Shown here: positions 1 to 12,358 of the stretch, piece by piece
Position numbering within the stretch: position 1 is the stretch's first letter
How the letters are laid out: each line of letters begins with the position of its first letter
Source of the DNA: Pycnopodia helianthoides
Taxonomy: Eukaryota; Echinodermata; Asteroidea; Forcipulatida; Asteriidae
Direction: 5' to 3'
Assembly (NCBI GenBank): GCA_032158295.1
Contig: CM063258.1
Location: 2,686,001 to 2,750,000 of the forward strand
DNA: 64,000 nucleotides
Translations under genes and position numbers: made by a program
The notes under the pieces: generated by a model
What the model was told of the DNA's origin: nothing
The model's input: the letters and a program-made list of their open reading frames with translations, nothing else
Databases searched by the model: none

Positions 1-2087
1 CATTTCCAGTATTGATTTGGGGCGTAGGAGACAGGGGGGAAGACCGGCAGGTTTCCTTCGTGACTTGAAATTGATACATCTACCAAAAAAGAGAAATAGA
101 AGATCAAATTGCGATTCTTAAATCAGAAGAGTCAATTGTCAGGGCATGACAATGATTTGCTGTGCAATGTTTTCAGCAGTTCTTGATGAAACTTGCAAAA
201 AAATGTCTTCAGTTCGTACAACAGTGAAGATTAAGATCAGAAATCTCTACCTTATGTTTGTACACGGTGTTTTTCAATGTATATTAAGTGATCTGGACTT
301 AGTGATGTGACGACAAGATTCCTCAGTGAAGTGAAGGAGGTATCGAGGAGAGGGGTGTGGTGATGTTGAGTTTGTAGAGGCAAATTGGCGTCATAGGGCG
401 GCGTGGTAAGCACCTACAGAAATAACTACAGAAATAACCCGTAACCCATTTTGGCCTTCCAGCCTCGTTTTGTGACATTGGTTTGAATGAGAGAAAAATA
501 AAATGGCTGCACTGTTGTTTGAGACGAACTTACCTTTAGGAATGGTAAAACTATAGTTGCTGTTGAGAACGACCGGCGAGACGGGAGGACCAGGTCCGAC
601 GGTAGAGTCTGAAGGTTTTAAACGACTGTTTTATGAACAATACAAAATGATGTCAGATTAACGTTGGTCAGTTCTGACAGAATCTATAATTATTGCCGTA
701 ACTCCTTACCGTCACCCTATGAAGAGGATTTATAAATCATCAGGACAGACAAAATGTTTACAGCTTATTTGATAAAATTGAAAAGGAAATATGCTGATCA
801 CTATTACTTTGATAAGTAATATTTGAAGCATGGTGTAGGAACTGATTCAGTTTACTGATTACATCCATGTGAATAATATCTTTTGGTTCTTAGAAGGTAG
901 AAGAACCGGAGTTTTGATATTTATATAACAGTTTTCATTAATCTAAGTCTGATGGATACGTTTTGGTACTTCATAGACTGGAGGCTCGGTATGCAACGCT
1001 CTGTTTGCTGAGCTCAGATCATAACTTATTGAAATCGCGGAAAGTGTCGTTGTGTCCATGGTTGAAGTTTATCTTTGGACGATTGCATAAATTATATACA
1101 TTGATTAATTGTCAATTTATGCTCACAAGCAGAAAACATCAATCCCTCGCTAGTTTATATTCTTGTTCATTGAACCGTCGCTCTTCATGGATCAATGCAC
1201 ACGCAGATTTATGCAAATTTGCCATTAAGGTCACGCCTGGTGACAGTTACTTGAGACGCGAGGTTCCATCAATTTGATTGGCTGATTTATAATTAGGTAC
1301 TCTTGCACTCAAGGCTTGGATCAGTTGCAAATTAAACTTGCTTCAGGCTTGCCATGTTTAATCAGGAAGTTGTCAACGAAAGGTTGAATATTGTGTGATA
1401 TTCTTACGTACGAGTTACTTCATAGCTTTAGCCAATCACTCTAATCAAAGACGGACCCAAGTCCACTTTTGTCGTATCCCTAAAGGTACTTTTAGAAGGT
1501 CGACGTCTTGTGATGAACTTCTCCTAAGAAGTCGTCAACGTAGGTGTGATAAATGTTTATATTCAGCCAAGTAGAGTGACTGGAGTGGTTTGTGACCACC
1601 CACGTTTTTGACGAGAAGTGGTTGCGTGCTTTTAGAAGGATGGGCAAATTGGCCGGAATAATAATTGATGTGCGCAACGGCCCATACCAGTCAAATTGAC
1701 GGAAAAAAGGTCTGCCTTGTCAATCTTGATGACGTGTTTGTTCTTTTAAATACTCCTTCTTTCCTCTTCTTTTAATGTAGTATTTTAACCTGTGTTTATT
1801 TCCTGTCCTTTATTTTTTAGATACAGTTTCGCATAAAGTATATGATTCGGTGATAAGATTTTACATATTTCATTTGACATAATGTTGACAAAAATGTTTG
1901 ATCCGATCTGGGACACCAACTCCAAGTAAGAACATGAGCCAGTCCTCTCACCTAGATTCAATTGTTGTAAGGTTTTACAGTTCTCATGTTTGATTGTATA
2001 TTACTAGTAGCCTATACTTAGTGTTTAGAGTTTATGATATATCTTAGAAAATCATCTTTAATATTGATTTAGAATGATTAGACTTAC
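1..2087. other. No gene recognised; AT-rich flank or intron
   Basis: No conserved protein, RNA gene or clear repeat was recognised here on either strand. Short open frames exist (for example 963-1277 plus) but lack recognisable similarity and splice context. Because an exon on the minus strand ends with a splice donor at 2087, at least the right part of this stretch should be intron of that gene. Confidence 0.5.
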
Positions 2088-2325
2088 CACGTCTTGGCCA
2101 CAATTCGTCTCGGGGGTGCTTTCTTCAAAGCTGAAGAGACGGGATCCTGTCCCTCACTTTGAACTCGATTCAGGAAGTCATTGTAGCTACACTCCTTAGA
2201 AGGGTCTGGTTTGGTTCCAAATTGCCGACAAACAAGGTACGTTGCTAAGGTTACTATAATGGACAAGAGGACGCCCACGGCGACAGCCACGCCCACTATG
2301 TACACATGCATCTTGGGGGAGTGTC
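2088..2325 (-). CDS. Internal exon of an unidentified single-pass membrane protein
   Basis: This is an orphan coding exon. On the minus strand an acceptor (TTATCACAG) precedes it and a strong donor (GTAAGTC) follows, with phase 1 at the start and phase 2 at the end. The 78-codon reading starts GHSPKMHVYIVG. It then has about 23 hydrophobic residues (roughly 7-29), and then a polar stretch with C-R-Q-F-G and a basic cluster (KKAPPRR) near its end. This is the layout of a membrane-spanning segment followed by a juxtamembrane cytoplasmic region in a type I receptor-like protein. I did not recognise the family. Neighbouring exons should lie right of 2325 (extracellular) and left of 2088 (cytoplasmic) but were not found. 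An ATG-initiated frame running upstream through the acceptor is judged to be intron. Confidence 0.6.
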
Positions 2326-2463
2326 CTGTGATAATGAGGGAGAATACCGTAGTGTTGTGAATAAATGACATACAATGTATTGCGTACTCAACGATTCATT
2401 TTCCGACCGTAAAATTAGCGTCACTGGCCGTGGGCCCAAAACAGATCCCTGCGGTGCATGCAG

Positions 2464-2826
2464 TTAAAGGCCCTGTACACTATTGGTAAGATCGAAAAAC
2501 ACAAATGTTCACAGATTCACACATAACTTACATGATTTAATGTAAGTAATGGTAGAAAGGGTTCCTTAAAATATTTCTGCCTAAAATGCTATCGTTTCTG
2601 AGAAATGAATAAAACAATAGTTTTTATCGCGCGCGAAAATAAACTCGATGTTTGAAAAACAGAAAACACATAAGGTCTCTTTTCACTATTTTCTCGTGAC
2701 CTCGATGACCAGTTGAGCTCAAATTTTCACAGGTTTGTTATTTCATGTACATGGTTAATCACACAAAACATGAACTTTGTTTGCGATTGTTTTGTCAGCT
2801 CTACCAATCCTGTATAATACCTTTAA
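2464..2826 (-). mobile_element. TTAA-flanked MITE, family 2
   Basis: It is bounded by TTAA on both sides, with ends AGGCCCTGTACACTATTGG and CCAATCCTGTATAATACCT. Inside are the family modules: the GTCACGAGAAAATAG-like segment, the GCAGAAATATTTTAAGG-like segment and a central GCGCGCGA palindrome. It has no coding capacity. It lies in reverse orientation relative to the copies at 10700, 15647 and 25804. Confidence 0.8.
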
Positions 2827-5568
2827 ACCATAATACATCCGCTAACTATAGATTGGTTTTCTAATCAAAGGATTAATGTATTACCAACTCTTCCCAATAT
2901 AAATATATAATAAATAGAGAGATTTGTATACACTGTGTTGGATACCAAGTAATGCTACCATGCTAAACATAGGCCTAACTAACGCGGTTATGAACAACAT
3001 GATGGGTTATCATATAGCAAGGTATATGAACCGGACATATACCTTGTTATCATTGAATCCCGTAATCACGTGTTCCGTGTTTTGCCAATCATTCACTTAT
3101 CAGAGGCAGAAATTTTGCATGGACGTAATTCTGTTTATTCGTAACGAATTATATTCTACAGAGGTGACATTGTAAATACACAAATGCAGTTAGTGGTTGT
3201 GATGGTGACACGGCACTGTAAAGGTTGCATTGTGCAATTATTGGACTCTATTATTATATACAACACACATCGCGGAGTAGCCAGAAACAATCAAACGTCA
3301 AGGTCAGTCAGGAAATTGCACTGTTGGCCTGAAGATTGTTTTGATACAATATCACTTTAATTCTATTCTACCAACGCCATGCGTCAAATCAAACTGCCCT
3401 TTAAGGCAAAACAAAAATAAAACATGTTTAGCGTCCTGCCCTTTTGAAAAAAAAAGGAAGGAGGAGGGCCTTTTAAATTTTTAATTTTTTTTAAATGGCC
3501 GCCCGACACATTTTTCAAGTCAACCAGCCGGGCTATTTTTCAAGATGGTTGCCAGCTTTTTCTGTGTGTTTTTCGGTGTGCTAAAGTCTAAAAATACGAT
3601 CTTATTTATTTATTAAAAAAAAAAAATCCTCAGAGATTTTAAAATGTATCTTTTAAAAATTTAAAATAAAATAACATAAAAAAGGAGGCGGCCTCTGAAA
3701 AGGAAGCAGGCGGGGACGCTAAACATTTTTTTTTTGCCTGATATTTAACTTTACAGGGCCTGCAGAAAATTCTTGGGTTCGGAAAACTTAATAAGAATTA
3801 AATTAATTTTATGAAGAGGCAAGACAAAAAAAAAATAGAAATTCTCTTTAGTGTCAGAGTCAGAAGCACGTCGTGTTCTCTTCGTTGAAAGTAAAACTGA
3901 TGAATTAATTCGCGCGAGGAATTGCGAGAGGAAGCAAGGGCTTTTACTTGACAGAATATGAATAATTCATGAGTCATGTCTGACTAAGGTGTTTACAGTA
4001 TTTCTGAAGATTGAACTCTGAGTTAGGTTTGCTATTCTCAGCAATTTAACGACAGAGTGATTTTTTAGATAATGTTCGGCGTAGAATAAGTTTATTTTTA
4101 TTTATATATATATTTTTTTCAATTTTGCTTCTTCCAATATTCTTACTACTTTTATTACAATTACTTTAGCCCAATTTGGGATCGACTCCTGTTTTGAAAT
4201 GATTATTCCAAGCCGGTCGGACGGTCACGTGATTGTCTAATGGACATTGGACGTGTCGAGCTTCCTTAAACAACTCCATCGTGAGGTATGTTCATGGTGA
4301 ATTGTGTTCCACTATGGCGAGAAGCAGCAGAGTTTTGCCGCCTCTTTATAGCAGATCTTGAATCAAACCCAAAGTTGCGTCGTGTTGTCTGCAACTCGAT
4401 TTAACGAACGGTTTAATTACCGAATAAACGGGCCTTGCACGTTTTTGCGGAATACTGCATGCGTCAGAATGATCGACGAGTGAAATTATCCTCAGTGCAC
4501 AAAAAGGGATCTTGCAGAATATTTCCGTTCGTAGCGAGGAGTTTGCCAGAACAGGGCAGGGCAAACACTCGAGGCAAAATGTCATAACGCCCATAGGGAG
4601 CTGATCTCAGTACTACGGTAGTCCTCAAATGCCACCAAGGGCCTCATTAATTGACCAGTACGATTACAAAATGTCCTAAAGTAGGGTCTTGACGGCACGA
4701 GTGACGTCTAAGTGGACTCAGTCGATGTCCTCAATCGAGTCTTATTAATAAGTTGTCGACTCAATTGTCATAGTAAGGGACTGTGTGGTTAACCATACTG
4801 TAGTTACGCTATTTACATTTATTGATATGGTAACGTGTGGTGATATTTGTGATTAACATTAGAGTTATACATTTTATGGAGAGAACCGCTATGTCATTCA
4901 CGGAGCTCTGCTGACTCACCATGGGCCAAAGTCCCTATAGGTCAATTGCATACGAATGCCCACTTTGAAAATGTCGGCTGTGTAAACTGATTTATAACCA
5001 GTGTAATATGATGGGTCAGCACCATTTTCTAAATGGGCAACAATGATTCTTGTCAGGCCGTGTACGCCCTCTAGTTCTTATTAATACTCTATGATAATTA
5101 CCAAGCAGACGTCCAAGATCTAGATCTTAATAGCATGCAGGAAAGCCCGGGGGGCCCAGCCAGGATGCTCTGCTGCTTTAAAGAAGTTTTCTACTCAGCA
5201 GGTAATACGAGGCTAAACACGATTAGCATTTGCCTTCCTTGTAGGAAAAGGCACTTAAAAAATTGAGCATAACGAGTACAGGTCTACGGTGTCATCAGTC
5301 ATAGCTTGTAGAAATGTAAACCAATTAACAACCGTTGCAAAGTCCTTGCCAGCCAGACGTTATGTCAAACAATCAACAGCCTCGTGACGGTGTTGGTTAA
5401 CCATGGCTGATTCACACACTACCTCTACGGAATATTTAGCATCATTTGTTTGCTTGACAATCTGACCGAATCCAGCCCCGTATTTTTAAGAGCTTTCTTT
5501 TGAACAAGTTACCATGACAACCAAGTTGTAAATTATGCTTGTTCTGAGTGATCGCGGCATCATGTATG
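2827..5568. other. Gene-free AT-rich stretch
   Basis: I see no exon or named repeat in this 2.7 kb. It has several A- or T-runs between 3440 and 4130 and scattered short frames (2924-3175 plus, 4346-4594 minus) without recognisable similarity. Confidence 0.5.
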
Positions 5569-5959
5569 TGAAGGGAAGGTACACGATTGGTAATCATTCT
5601 AAAAGTTAATGGCAATAAACACTGACTTGGTTTAGAAGTACAGCAACTTTCGATAGTATAAAGCATTTTGAGAAATATTTCAGTTCAAAGTAATGTGGAT
5701 ATGGAAAAGTATGTTAGTTTTATCCCCCAAAGTTTGAATCTGAGAAACGTTTCTGTCAGAAACGTTTCCTCAGATCGTGTATTCCTATTAGGGATTATTC
5801 TTTACGCGTGAACATTATTCGCTGCGGATTTTGGCGATATCTCAAAAACGCGACCACCTTTTGAAATGAAATTTTCACAGGTTACTTTCATTGTATATAT
5901 CTACATAGGATTAAAACAATCAAACGGTCCCAAAAACCAAAGGTATACTTTGCCTTTAA
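5569..5959 (+). mobile_element. TTAA-flanked MITE, family 3
   Basis: It starts with AGGGAAGGTACACGATTGG and ends with GGTATACTTTGCCT before TTAA. The left flank reads TGAA, one change from TTAA. The centre is a palindrome built on GAAACGTTTCTGTCAGAAACG. It is closely similar to 9829-10230, and non-coding. Confidence 0.8.
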
Positions 5960-6841
5960 TGTGGTATTTGGCGTTATATGCGGGCATCGAACGGTCGTCT
6001 TACAGTAATAACATCCCATAATGGTCAATCTAAGGATTAACCAACAATAAATTAAAATGTAATGAATATTCATGAGGATGCATGTGGGTCTGATGGTTCA
6101 AACATTAATACAGTTTATCGATAGTAGACAAAATCCCGCTTGAATTCTACAACGAACAAAACACAAACCACTAAACAACATTGTGCTGATTAATATGGAG
6201 AACTTGTGCTGGAATATTTCACATTTATTTCTCTTCGAATTTCGGACGTGATAACACCATAAATTTTTAACAACAAATCGTTTAAAATCGTCGATGTTTT
6301 GTTAATGAAGTGTACACGAAAGCTGCATTTATGTCAATGTAAGAGAAAATATGATTTATCATCGGCATAAAATATTCATGAATTCGTATTCATACATTTT
6401 AATATGAACCATTTTAAAGGGTAGGCAGTGATAATTTAATGCTCGTAATAATTACTTCACTTTATTCATCGTTGATGACTTACCGAAAGAGGCATCATAG
6501 AGTGCGTGATTCATGAGTATTTTGTCAATTACTGGAAGTTAATAAATGAACAAAGTACAATGTGGGGACATTTTATCACACAGGGCAGGAATTCTACAGT
6601 CTGGACAAACAAAACTCGACGAAAACCTTCCATGTTATGAATAAATGAAATGCAAGTCGAAGTCACACTAAAAGCCTCAAATGGATCGGTCATGTGAGAG
6701 ACTTTGTCATTTCCAGCTGACTGTGTAACACACATTCACTGCTCAAGTATAATCAACCACAAGCGAAACTGACTGGGTGGACTTTAATTAAATTCGGGTT
6801 GAATGGAATCTGACTGTCACCCCGAACCGAGGTATTGACCA
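5960..6841. other. No gene recognised
   Basis: AT-rich sequence with short open frames only (6529-6735 minus). No splice-supported exon or known repeat was seen. Confidence 0.45.
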
Positions 6842-6950
6842 AATAGGGAGACCGCCAACTTTAGGGCTAGATAGCTCTGTTGGTAGAGCGTCAAGTCCCG
6901 TCACTCGAGTCAATTTGTCTTTGTTCAACCCCCAAATCAAATTCATTATA
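6842..6950 (+). mobile_element. tRNA-derived SINE, truncated copy
   Basis: A GGGAGACC lead-in is followed by GGGCTAGATAGCTCTGTTGG, which carries a polymerase III A-box-like core, and then GTAGAGC. The B-box part is lost. The downstream TTTGTCTTTG...CCCAAATCAAA tail matches the better copy at 54690-54806. Confidence 0.65.
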
Positions 6951-7488
6951 CACGGACTAATTCCAGCTACCTGCACAAAGCCACATGAACTCAACTTTCT
7001 CATACACCTTGGATTTTCATCCCAATACATACGTATCATCCATAATAGGTCCACAGTCATCAAGTTAATGTTTTTAGGTATACAATACAATCCAGTTTGT
7101 CACAATGCCGCCAAAATGAAAGCAATATCCTACTTTGTTAACATGATGTTTTCTGTGCCTGCCAATCATGACAATTATTCCCCCTGGACGCGTTCCTTTA
7201 GAGACTATACCCCTGGAACTAATCTAGATAAAGTCCCAAGCTAGCCACAGACAACCAGATTATACGTATTTACTGCCTATCCTTAGGGAGCGCACACACT
7301 TCAGACTTGATCAAGCCCTTTGCGATTTTTTTTCCACAGCACAGGCGAAACATTTTAAACGTTCATTCTCCGCGGATGTAATTTTTATAACCGCGTCGAA
7401 AGGTGAAATCTGCCCCGTTGGATGTTTCCAGGCCACGGCAAGTCTATTGCTTATGTTCTCTTGGACATGGTTTCGTCACCTATTCGTG
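6951..7488. other. No gene recognised
   Basis: A frame is open on each strand (6915-7244 plus, 6788-7090 minus), but both overlap the SINE and neither resembles a known protein. Confidence 0.4.
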
Positions 7489-7775
7489 TCTTGGCCGATT
7501 GGATAAGAGCACCGGGCTCAAGCTCTGGTGTTTCTGTTCAGCAGAGTGTGGGTTCGAGTCCCAGTCGTGACACTTGTGTCCTTAAGCAAGACACTTAACC
7601 ATTATTGCTGCGTCTTTCGGATGGGACGTAAAGCCGTTGGTTCCGTGTGTTGTGTAATGCACGTAAAAGAACACAGTGCACTTATTGAAAAGAGAAGGGG
7701 TTCGCCCCGGTGTTCCTGGTCTGATTGGCTGCGTGCGCCACAGCACCTTGTAAACCATTACATGGTCATATCGAA
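7489..7775 (+). mobile_element. tRNA-Leu-like SINE with conserved core
   Basis: The head has an A box (TTGGCCGATTGG) and a perfect B box (GGTTCGAGTCC), with a tRNA-Leu-like long variable region between them. It continues into CACTTGTGTCC...AAGACACTTAACC and a core with TTTCGGATGGGACGTAAAGC. Cores of this kind are shared by SINE families of many marine invertebrates (from memory, not searched). The related copy at 53286-53651 lies on the other strand. Confidence 0.75.
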
Positions 7776-7914
7776 AACTTAGCTCCACAATACCTTGCAG
7801 GAAAATACTGAATGTTTCGCGCCATTGAATGTTTCTGAAACAGATATATGGCGCCATACAAATGCTGTGAATCATCATCATCATCAATTTCCAATCAAGG
7901 CAGCCGCTATCATT

Positions 7915-8430
7915 ACTAAGTCACAGCAAGGAGGTATAATTCTACCTCCATGGCCACAGTCAAGCTGTGGTCCACCACTTTGGGACTCCAAGCCTTTATC
8001 TGCCAGCAATCCATGGGTCACATGGTCACAATAAAACCAATCTCTATTCACAATCCTGAACGCACACTACCGGATCAACAGCCCTTGATCCACTACCCTA
8101 GATCCACCACCCTGCATAGCCCACATCGTCTGTTATCCAACCCCGGATGGATCCAACCCTAATACATTTCACCCATTTTGTCTACCATCCTGGCCATACC
8201 ACGCTGAACGCAGAGCTGTTCCACTCTTGATCCACCACCAGTGGATCCACAACCTAGATCCATATGGGTTTTTGAGGCATTGTATGAAGAGGTATCAAAA
8301 TTCGGTTTGCGTCACACCATGTGTATTACCTACTTTGCTGTGAAGATTTTGTTCTTTAGAGAACGTGTCTTGGTGGATCCACTTACAGGCGGATCCACAA
8401 CCCACAACTTACAAATCAGGATCACACTGA
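7915..8430. repeat. Region rich in GATCCA/GATCCAC motifs
   Basis: The hexamer GATCCA or close variants recur about nine times, often as GATCCACCACC or GGATCCACAACC, at irregular spacing. It opens with a small palindrome (GGAGGTATAATTCTACCTCC). Frames reading through it are repeat shadows. Its origin is unknown. Confidence 0.5.
8267..8372 (+). repeat. Dispersed repeat of unknown class, copy 1
   Basis: It contains GTTTTTGAGGCATTGTATG, then TCGGTTTGCG, ACACCATGTGT and TTCTTTAGAGAACGTGTCTTG. The same order of segments occurs at 51341-51450 and 57506-57609, so it is an interspersed repeat and not part of a local gene. Confidence 0.6.
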
Positions 8431-9828
8431 ATCACGCATTGTATCGAGGATGCACAACTCTTGATGCACCACCCTACGATCTCTACCGTGATGGCAGCTT
8501 GAATTATCGTCCTGCATTAACCTTCCCTGTTCCTCCACCCTGCAATTCAACATCGATAGCCCGGCAGCTAACCATGGATCAAACAAATTTCACAGTCAAC
8601 AGTTGACGATCGACTGTTGCTAGTTTACATTGATTTATCAGCTTGTAATCCAGAGCTCATACACGTCTTAATACATAGGCTTTTCTTGAATCCTGCGAAC
8701 GCTATAAAAGGAACGAACGGTTGACGGAAAGCATGGCCCCAGGAAGACACGGTCCCAAAAGGTGACACACTGACGTTACTGACATGAATCTTTGATCCGA
8801 ATGGGGTACCATACAGTGAGGGGGAATCAGATTTACCAGAAAGAAGCTCTGATGCACAGCTCCCAAGAGGTGAATAATCACGGTCCGTCTAGGATACCAC
8901 TTTATTGAACTAAAACAGTCCCTCTAGACATGGACACATCCGACTTGTGTAAACTGAGAGACGGCTGGAGAGATACTTGGACTGTTTGCCTGTCTATTCT
9001 TAGACATCATCCACTTCGTAGAATAGCGTACAATACTTCGCAAGAAAAAAAAGATACCGCGCCTCGGGCCGGAAATCGTTAACTTTTGTCAATGGTCAAA
9101 TCAGGCTTGATTACCATGCAGGTTTTACTCAGACTCAAAAAAATGATTGAATCTTTGAAAAATCTAGCTTTATGGGTTGTTTTGTGTGTAAATAATGAGC
9201 CAATTGGCATCTAACCGGATACCTATTGGTTGTGTTTGGTGTTGAAGCTCTTTCTATGCAGCCATTCACGTTGAATGAGCCATTGCTTCCACTTGATAGA
9301 AACGGACTTGATAGTTTGAAAACCGGAGAGGACTCCCTCAGAATTTCTTCGAACTTTGTTTCTTCTTCTCCTTAAGGAATCGATTTACTTCCCGCGCTGG
9401 TGTCTCCTTACATTCTGTCTTGAGAAGACAATTTGATCGAGCGGGGGATGTGTCAAACGTACTCGTACCGATCGGATCCGCAATCTCCCTCTCCTTCGAG
9501 GGTAGCTGAAGGGCCCGAGGGGTCCGTCAATATACTGCCCGTTGAAACTCACTAAGCGCTTACACTGAATTAGCTCTATATGGTGTACTGGGGGGGGGGG
9601 GGGCAGGGTAAGAGGAAGTACAGGATACAGGGGGGAAATGTTACAGTAGATAGGTTTATCTAAAGAGTTCATCTCAACAAGGACGACCTCATGCCGAAAC
9701 AACACCGGACAAAACACTGCAATGCTGTGTTCAAAAATTACTGGGAAAACAGTAATACGTCTCTTGTTGTAATGTGGATTTGAAACTTGACATGCCAGTC
9801 TCATGATATAGTAAACCAAATCAAACTC
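8431..9828. other. No gene recognised
   Basis: No exon was supported. A run of about 14 G lies at 9591-9604, and the minus-strand frame 9385-9819 spans it. That frame has no recognisable domain and is probably chance. Confidence 0.4.
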
Positions 9829-10230
9829 TTAAAGGGAAGGTATACGATTGGTAATCACTCTAAAAAATAAATGGCAACAAAAACTTACTTGGTTCGAAGT
9901 ACAGCAACTTTCGATAATATAAAGCATTTTGAGTAATATTTCAATTCAAAGTAATGTGGATATGGAAAAAATAATGTCAGTTTTTTATCCCCCAAAATTT
10001 GAATCTAAGAAACGCTTCTGTAAGAAACATTTCTTAGATCGTGTGTTCCTATTATAGAGATTATTCTTTATGCGTGGACATATTTGCTGGGGATTTTGGC
10101 GATATTTCAAAAACGCGGCCACCTTTTGAAATGGAACTTTCACGGGTTAGTTTTATTGTATATAATCTACATTAATATAGGATTAAAACAATCAAACGGT
10201 CCCAAAACCAAAGGTATACTTTGCCTTTAA
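9829..10230 (+). mobile_element. TTAA-flanked MITE, family 3
   Basis: Intact copy with TTAA on both sides, ends AGGGAAGGTATACGATTGG and GGTATACTTTGCCT. It is closely similar to 5569-5959 along its whole length. Confidence 0.85.
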
Positions 10231-10699
10231 GAGCTGTATTTTTTATTGGTTGGCTGATAACATAGAGTATCGGAATGGAGGTGTTATACCCTTCCTGAAA
10301 CTAATAATCTCCTACCCTTTAATAAATATTGTTGTAGAATTACTTTCCACCTGTCGGTAGTTCTGAAAATAGATTTCACGAGCTGAAAAATATTTCGTGT
10401 TCACGGACCGAGATCTGTGTTGGACTTAGTATGTTTTCCTAACAACGCATCGGGCTGGGTATTTTCTGTAACTTTAAAGATGGGAGAGGAAATGCCACCC
10501 TCCGAAATAATTTCCAGTCTGATCAATTTCAGGATGAGATGCAGTGAACGCATCATCATGATAAACTCACACATCTTCAAGACGTTTGGAAGTTTGTCTC
10601 ATAGTGACAATATATATCCCTGTGAGCTGAGGCTCCCGAATTATAACATCTAGCTGACAACTAGTGCCTCATTGCAAGGCACTTTTAATTATAGGGCAA

Positions 10700-11036
10700 T
10701 TAAAGGTACACTTTTGGTAACAGCTCAAAATCAGTGTCCACAATTTGTGTGATTAAACATATGCATGAACAAAAAAACCTGTGAAAGTTTGAGCTCAATT
10801 GGTCATCGAGGTCACAAGAAAATAGTGAAAAGAGATCTTATGTGTTTTCTGTTTTTTCAAATTATCGCGCGCGATAATTACTATTGTTTTACTCGTTTCT
10901 CAGAAACGATAGCATTTTAGGCAGAAATATTTTAAGGAACCCTTTCTATCATTACTTACTTTAAATCATGTAAGTTATGTGTGAATCTGTGAACATTGTG
11001 TTTTTCGATCTTACCAATAGTGTACAGGGCCTTTAA
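10700..11036 (+). mobile_element. TTAA-flanked MITE, family 2
   Basis: TTAA flanks both sides, with ends AGGTACACTTTTGGTAAC and ACCAATAGTGTACAGGGCCT. The centre is the perfect palindrome ATTATCGCGCGCGATAAT. A family 1 copy begins only 14 bp to the right. Confidence 0.85.
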
Positions 11037-11049
11037 GTCTGTTTGGGGT

Positions 11050-11418
11050 TTAAAGGAACATTACAGAATTGGTTTTTGCTAACAAAACAGTTGCTTGCAG
11101 TGTAAGCACTTTATGTAATCCACCATCATACATAAACTGACAAACCTGTAGAAGTTTGAGATTGATCGGCCATCTGGGTCACGAGAAAATAGTGAAAAAC
11201 TGATTACACAAATGAATAAAACGCTCACTGAGCGATAAACTCCAATCGGAAAATTGGTTTATTCATTTCTCATCAAATATGGCATTTCAGACAGAAATAT
11301 TTGAAGGGATGTTTTCTACTATCATCATCATTAGACCGTGTAAGTTTTATGTAAATCTGTGATCAAAACGTATATTTTACAAGTTTTGTTCTTACCAATT
11401 CTGTAATATTCCTTTTAA
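11050..11418 (+). mobile_element. TTAA-flanked MITE, family 1
   Basis: It is bounded by TTAA, with inverted ends AGGAACATTACAGAATTGG and CCAATTCTGTAATATTCCT. The internal GATCGGCCATCTGGGTCACG and GACAGAAATATTTGAAGG modules correspond to modules of family 2. Confidence 0.85.
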
Positions 11419-11742
11419 AGCACGCCTATAAAGACTTTCAGATACATTTCACAGTTGTTTGAAATCATTGAGGGGGTCGCATGATGATTGAAACCTACTA
11501 CATCTTAGACATTGTCCATACTGTATCTTTTCTCTCCCTATCTCCAACCTGAATACTTCCACTAAAAAAAAAAGCAAACAGACTTAACGAGGGGAGCATT
11601 TTAGACTAATTGATGTCTAGGGAATTCCCCCTCACCATGGTGATCGTTACCAATCCATTGGCCTTGTTATTAATGGGGTTGATAAAATGTAAAGCTGTTA
11701 ACACACCGTTGCGTAAGAGTGGCTTAGGCTAACTGCTAAGAG

Positions 11743-11806
11743 CCCCCCCCCCGGCCCCCGGCCCCCCCCCCGCCCCGCCCCGCCCCCCCCCCCCCCCCCA
11801 ACCCCG
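11743..11806. repeat. Poly-C tract, G-rich on minus strand
   Basis: This run is nearly pure C broken by short G pairs. The minus strand has many runs of three or more G and could form G-quadruplexes; the plus strand could form an i-motif. Its length may be unreliable in an assembly. Confidence 0.8.
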
Positions 11807-12021
11807 TCCCTAAATAAGATCGAATGAACATCACCATTGACTATCGATTAGTAATCCTAAGGCATCATAGTACTTATATATGAGCTTTTTAACCCAATCA
11901 TAACAAATGGCAAGGAACGAGTGCATGATGAGAATTTCAATATTTCCAGTTTGTTTGTGAGAGCTGCAGCTGTGAACTGAAGCAATTCGTATCCACGGTG
12001 GTTACAATCTCATCATGATGT

Positions 12022-12277
12022 GGGCCCAATTTCATATAGCTGCTTAAGCAGAAAATATAGCTGAACAGTTTTCTGCTAAGCAGAAATAAGCAGGATACCA
12101 GGATACTATATAAGCACAACCAAATAATGCTTACCAGAATACGGTTACCAGCCAAACTACCATACCACAAGTAAAATTGTGACTTGTGATATGGTAGTTT
12201 TGGCTGGTAACCTTATTCTGGTAAGCATAATTTGGTGGTGCTTAGTTACTTTTTGTGCAGCTCTATGAAATTGGGCC
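12022..12277. mobile_element. Foldback element with GGGCCCAATTTCAT ends
   Basis: The ends are inverted repeats (GGGCCCAATTTCATA and ATGAAATTGGGCC). Inside is a second, better inverted repeat at 12126-12232 with arms of about 45 bp around TGCTTACCAGAAT/ATTCTGGTAAGCA. A smaller relative lies at 48853-48970. It is a non-autonomous foldback or MITE-like element of undetermined superfamily. Confidence 0.7.
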
Positions 12278-12333
12278 GTGGTGAGTTGTGGTGTGTATTA
12301 TGTATACTACAATGTGATGTGATGTGAGCTCGT

Positions 12334-12358
12334 GGTGTGGTGTGGTGTGGTGTGGTGT
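12334..12358. repeat. (TGTGG)n microsatellite
   Basis: About five tandem GTGTG/TGTGG pentamers, preceded by GATGT repeats. Confidence 0.8.
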
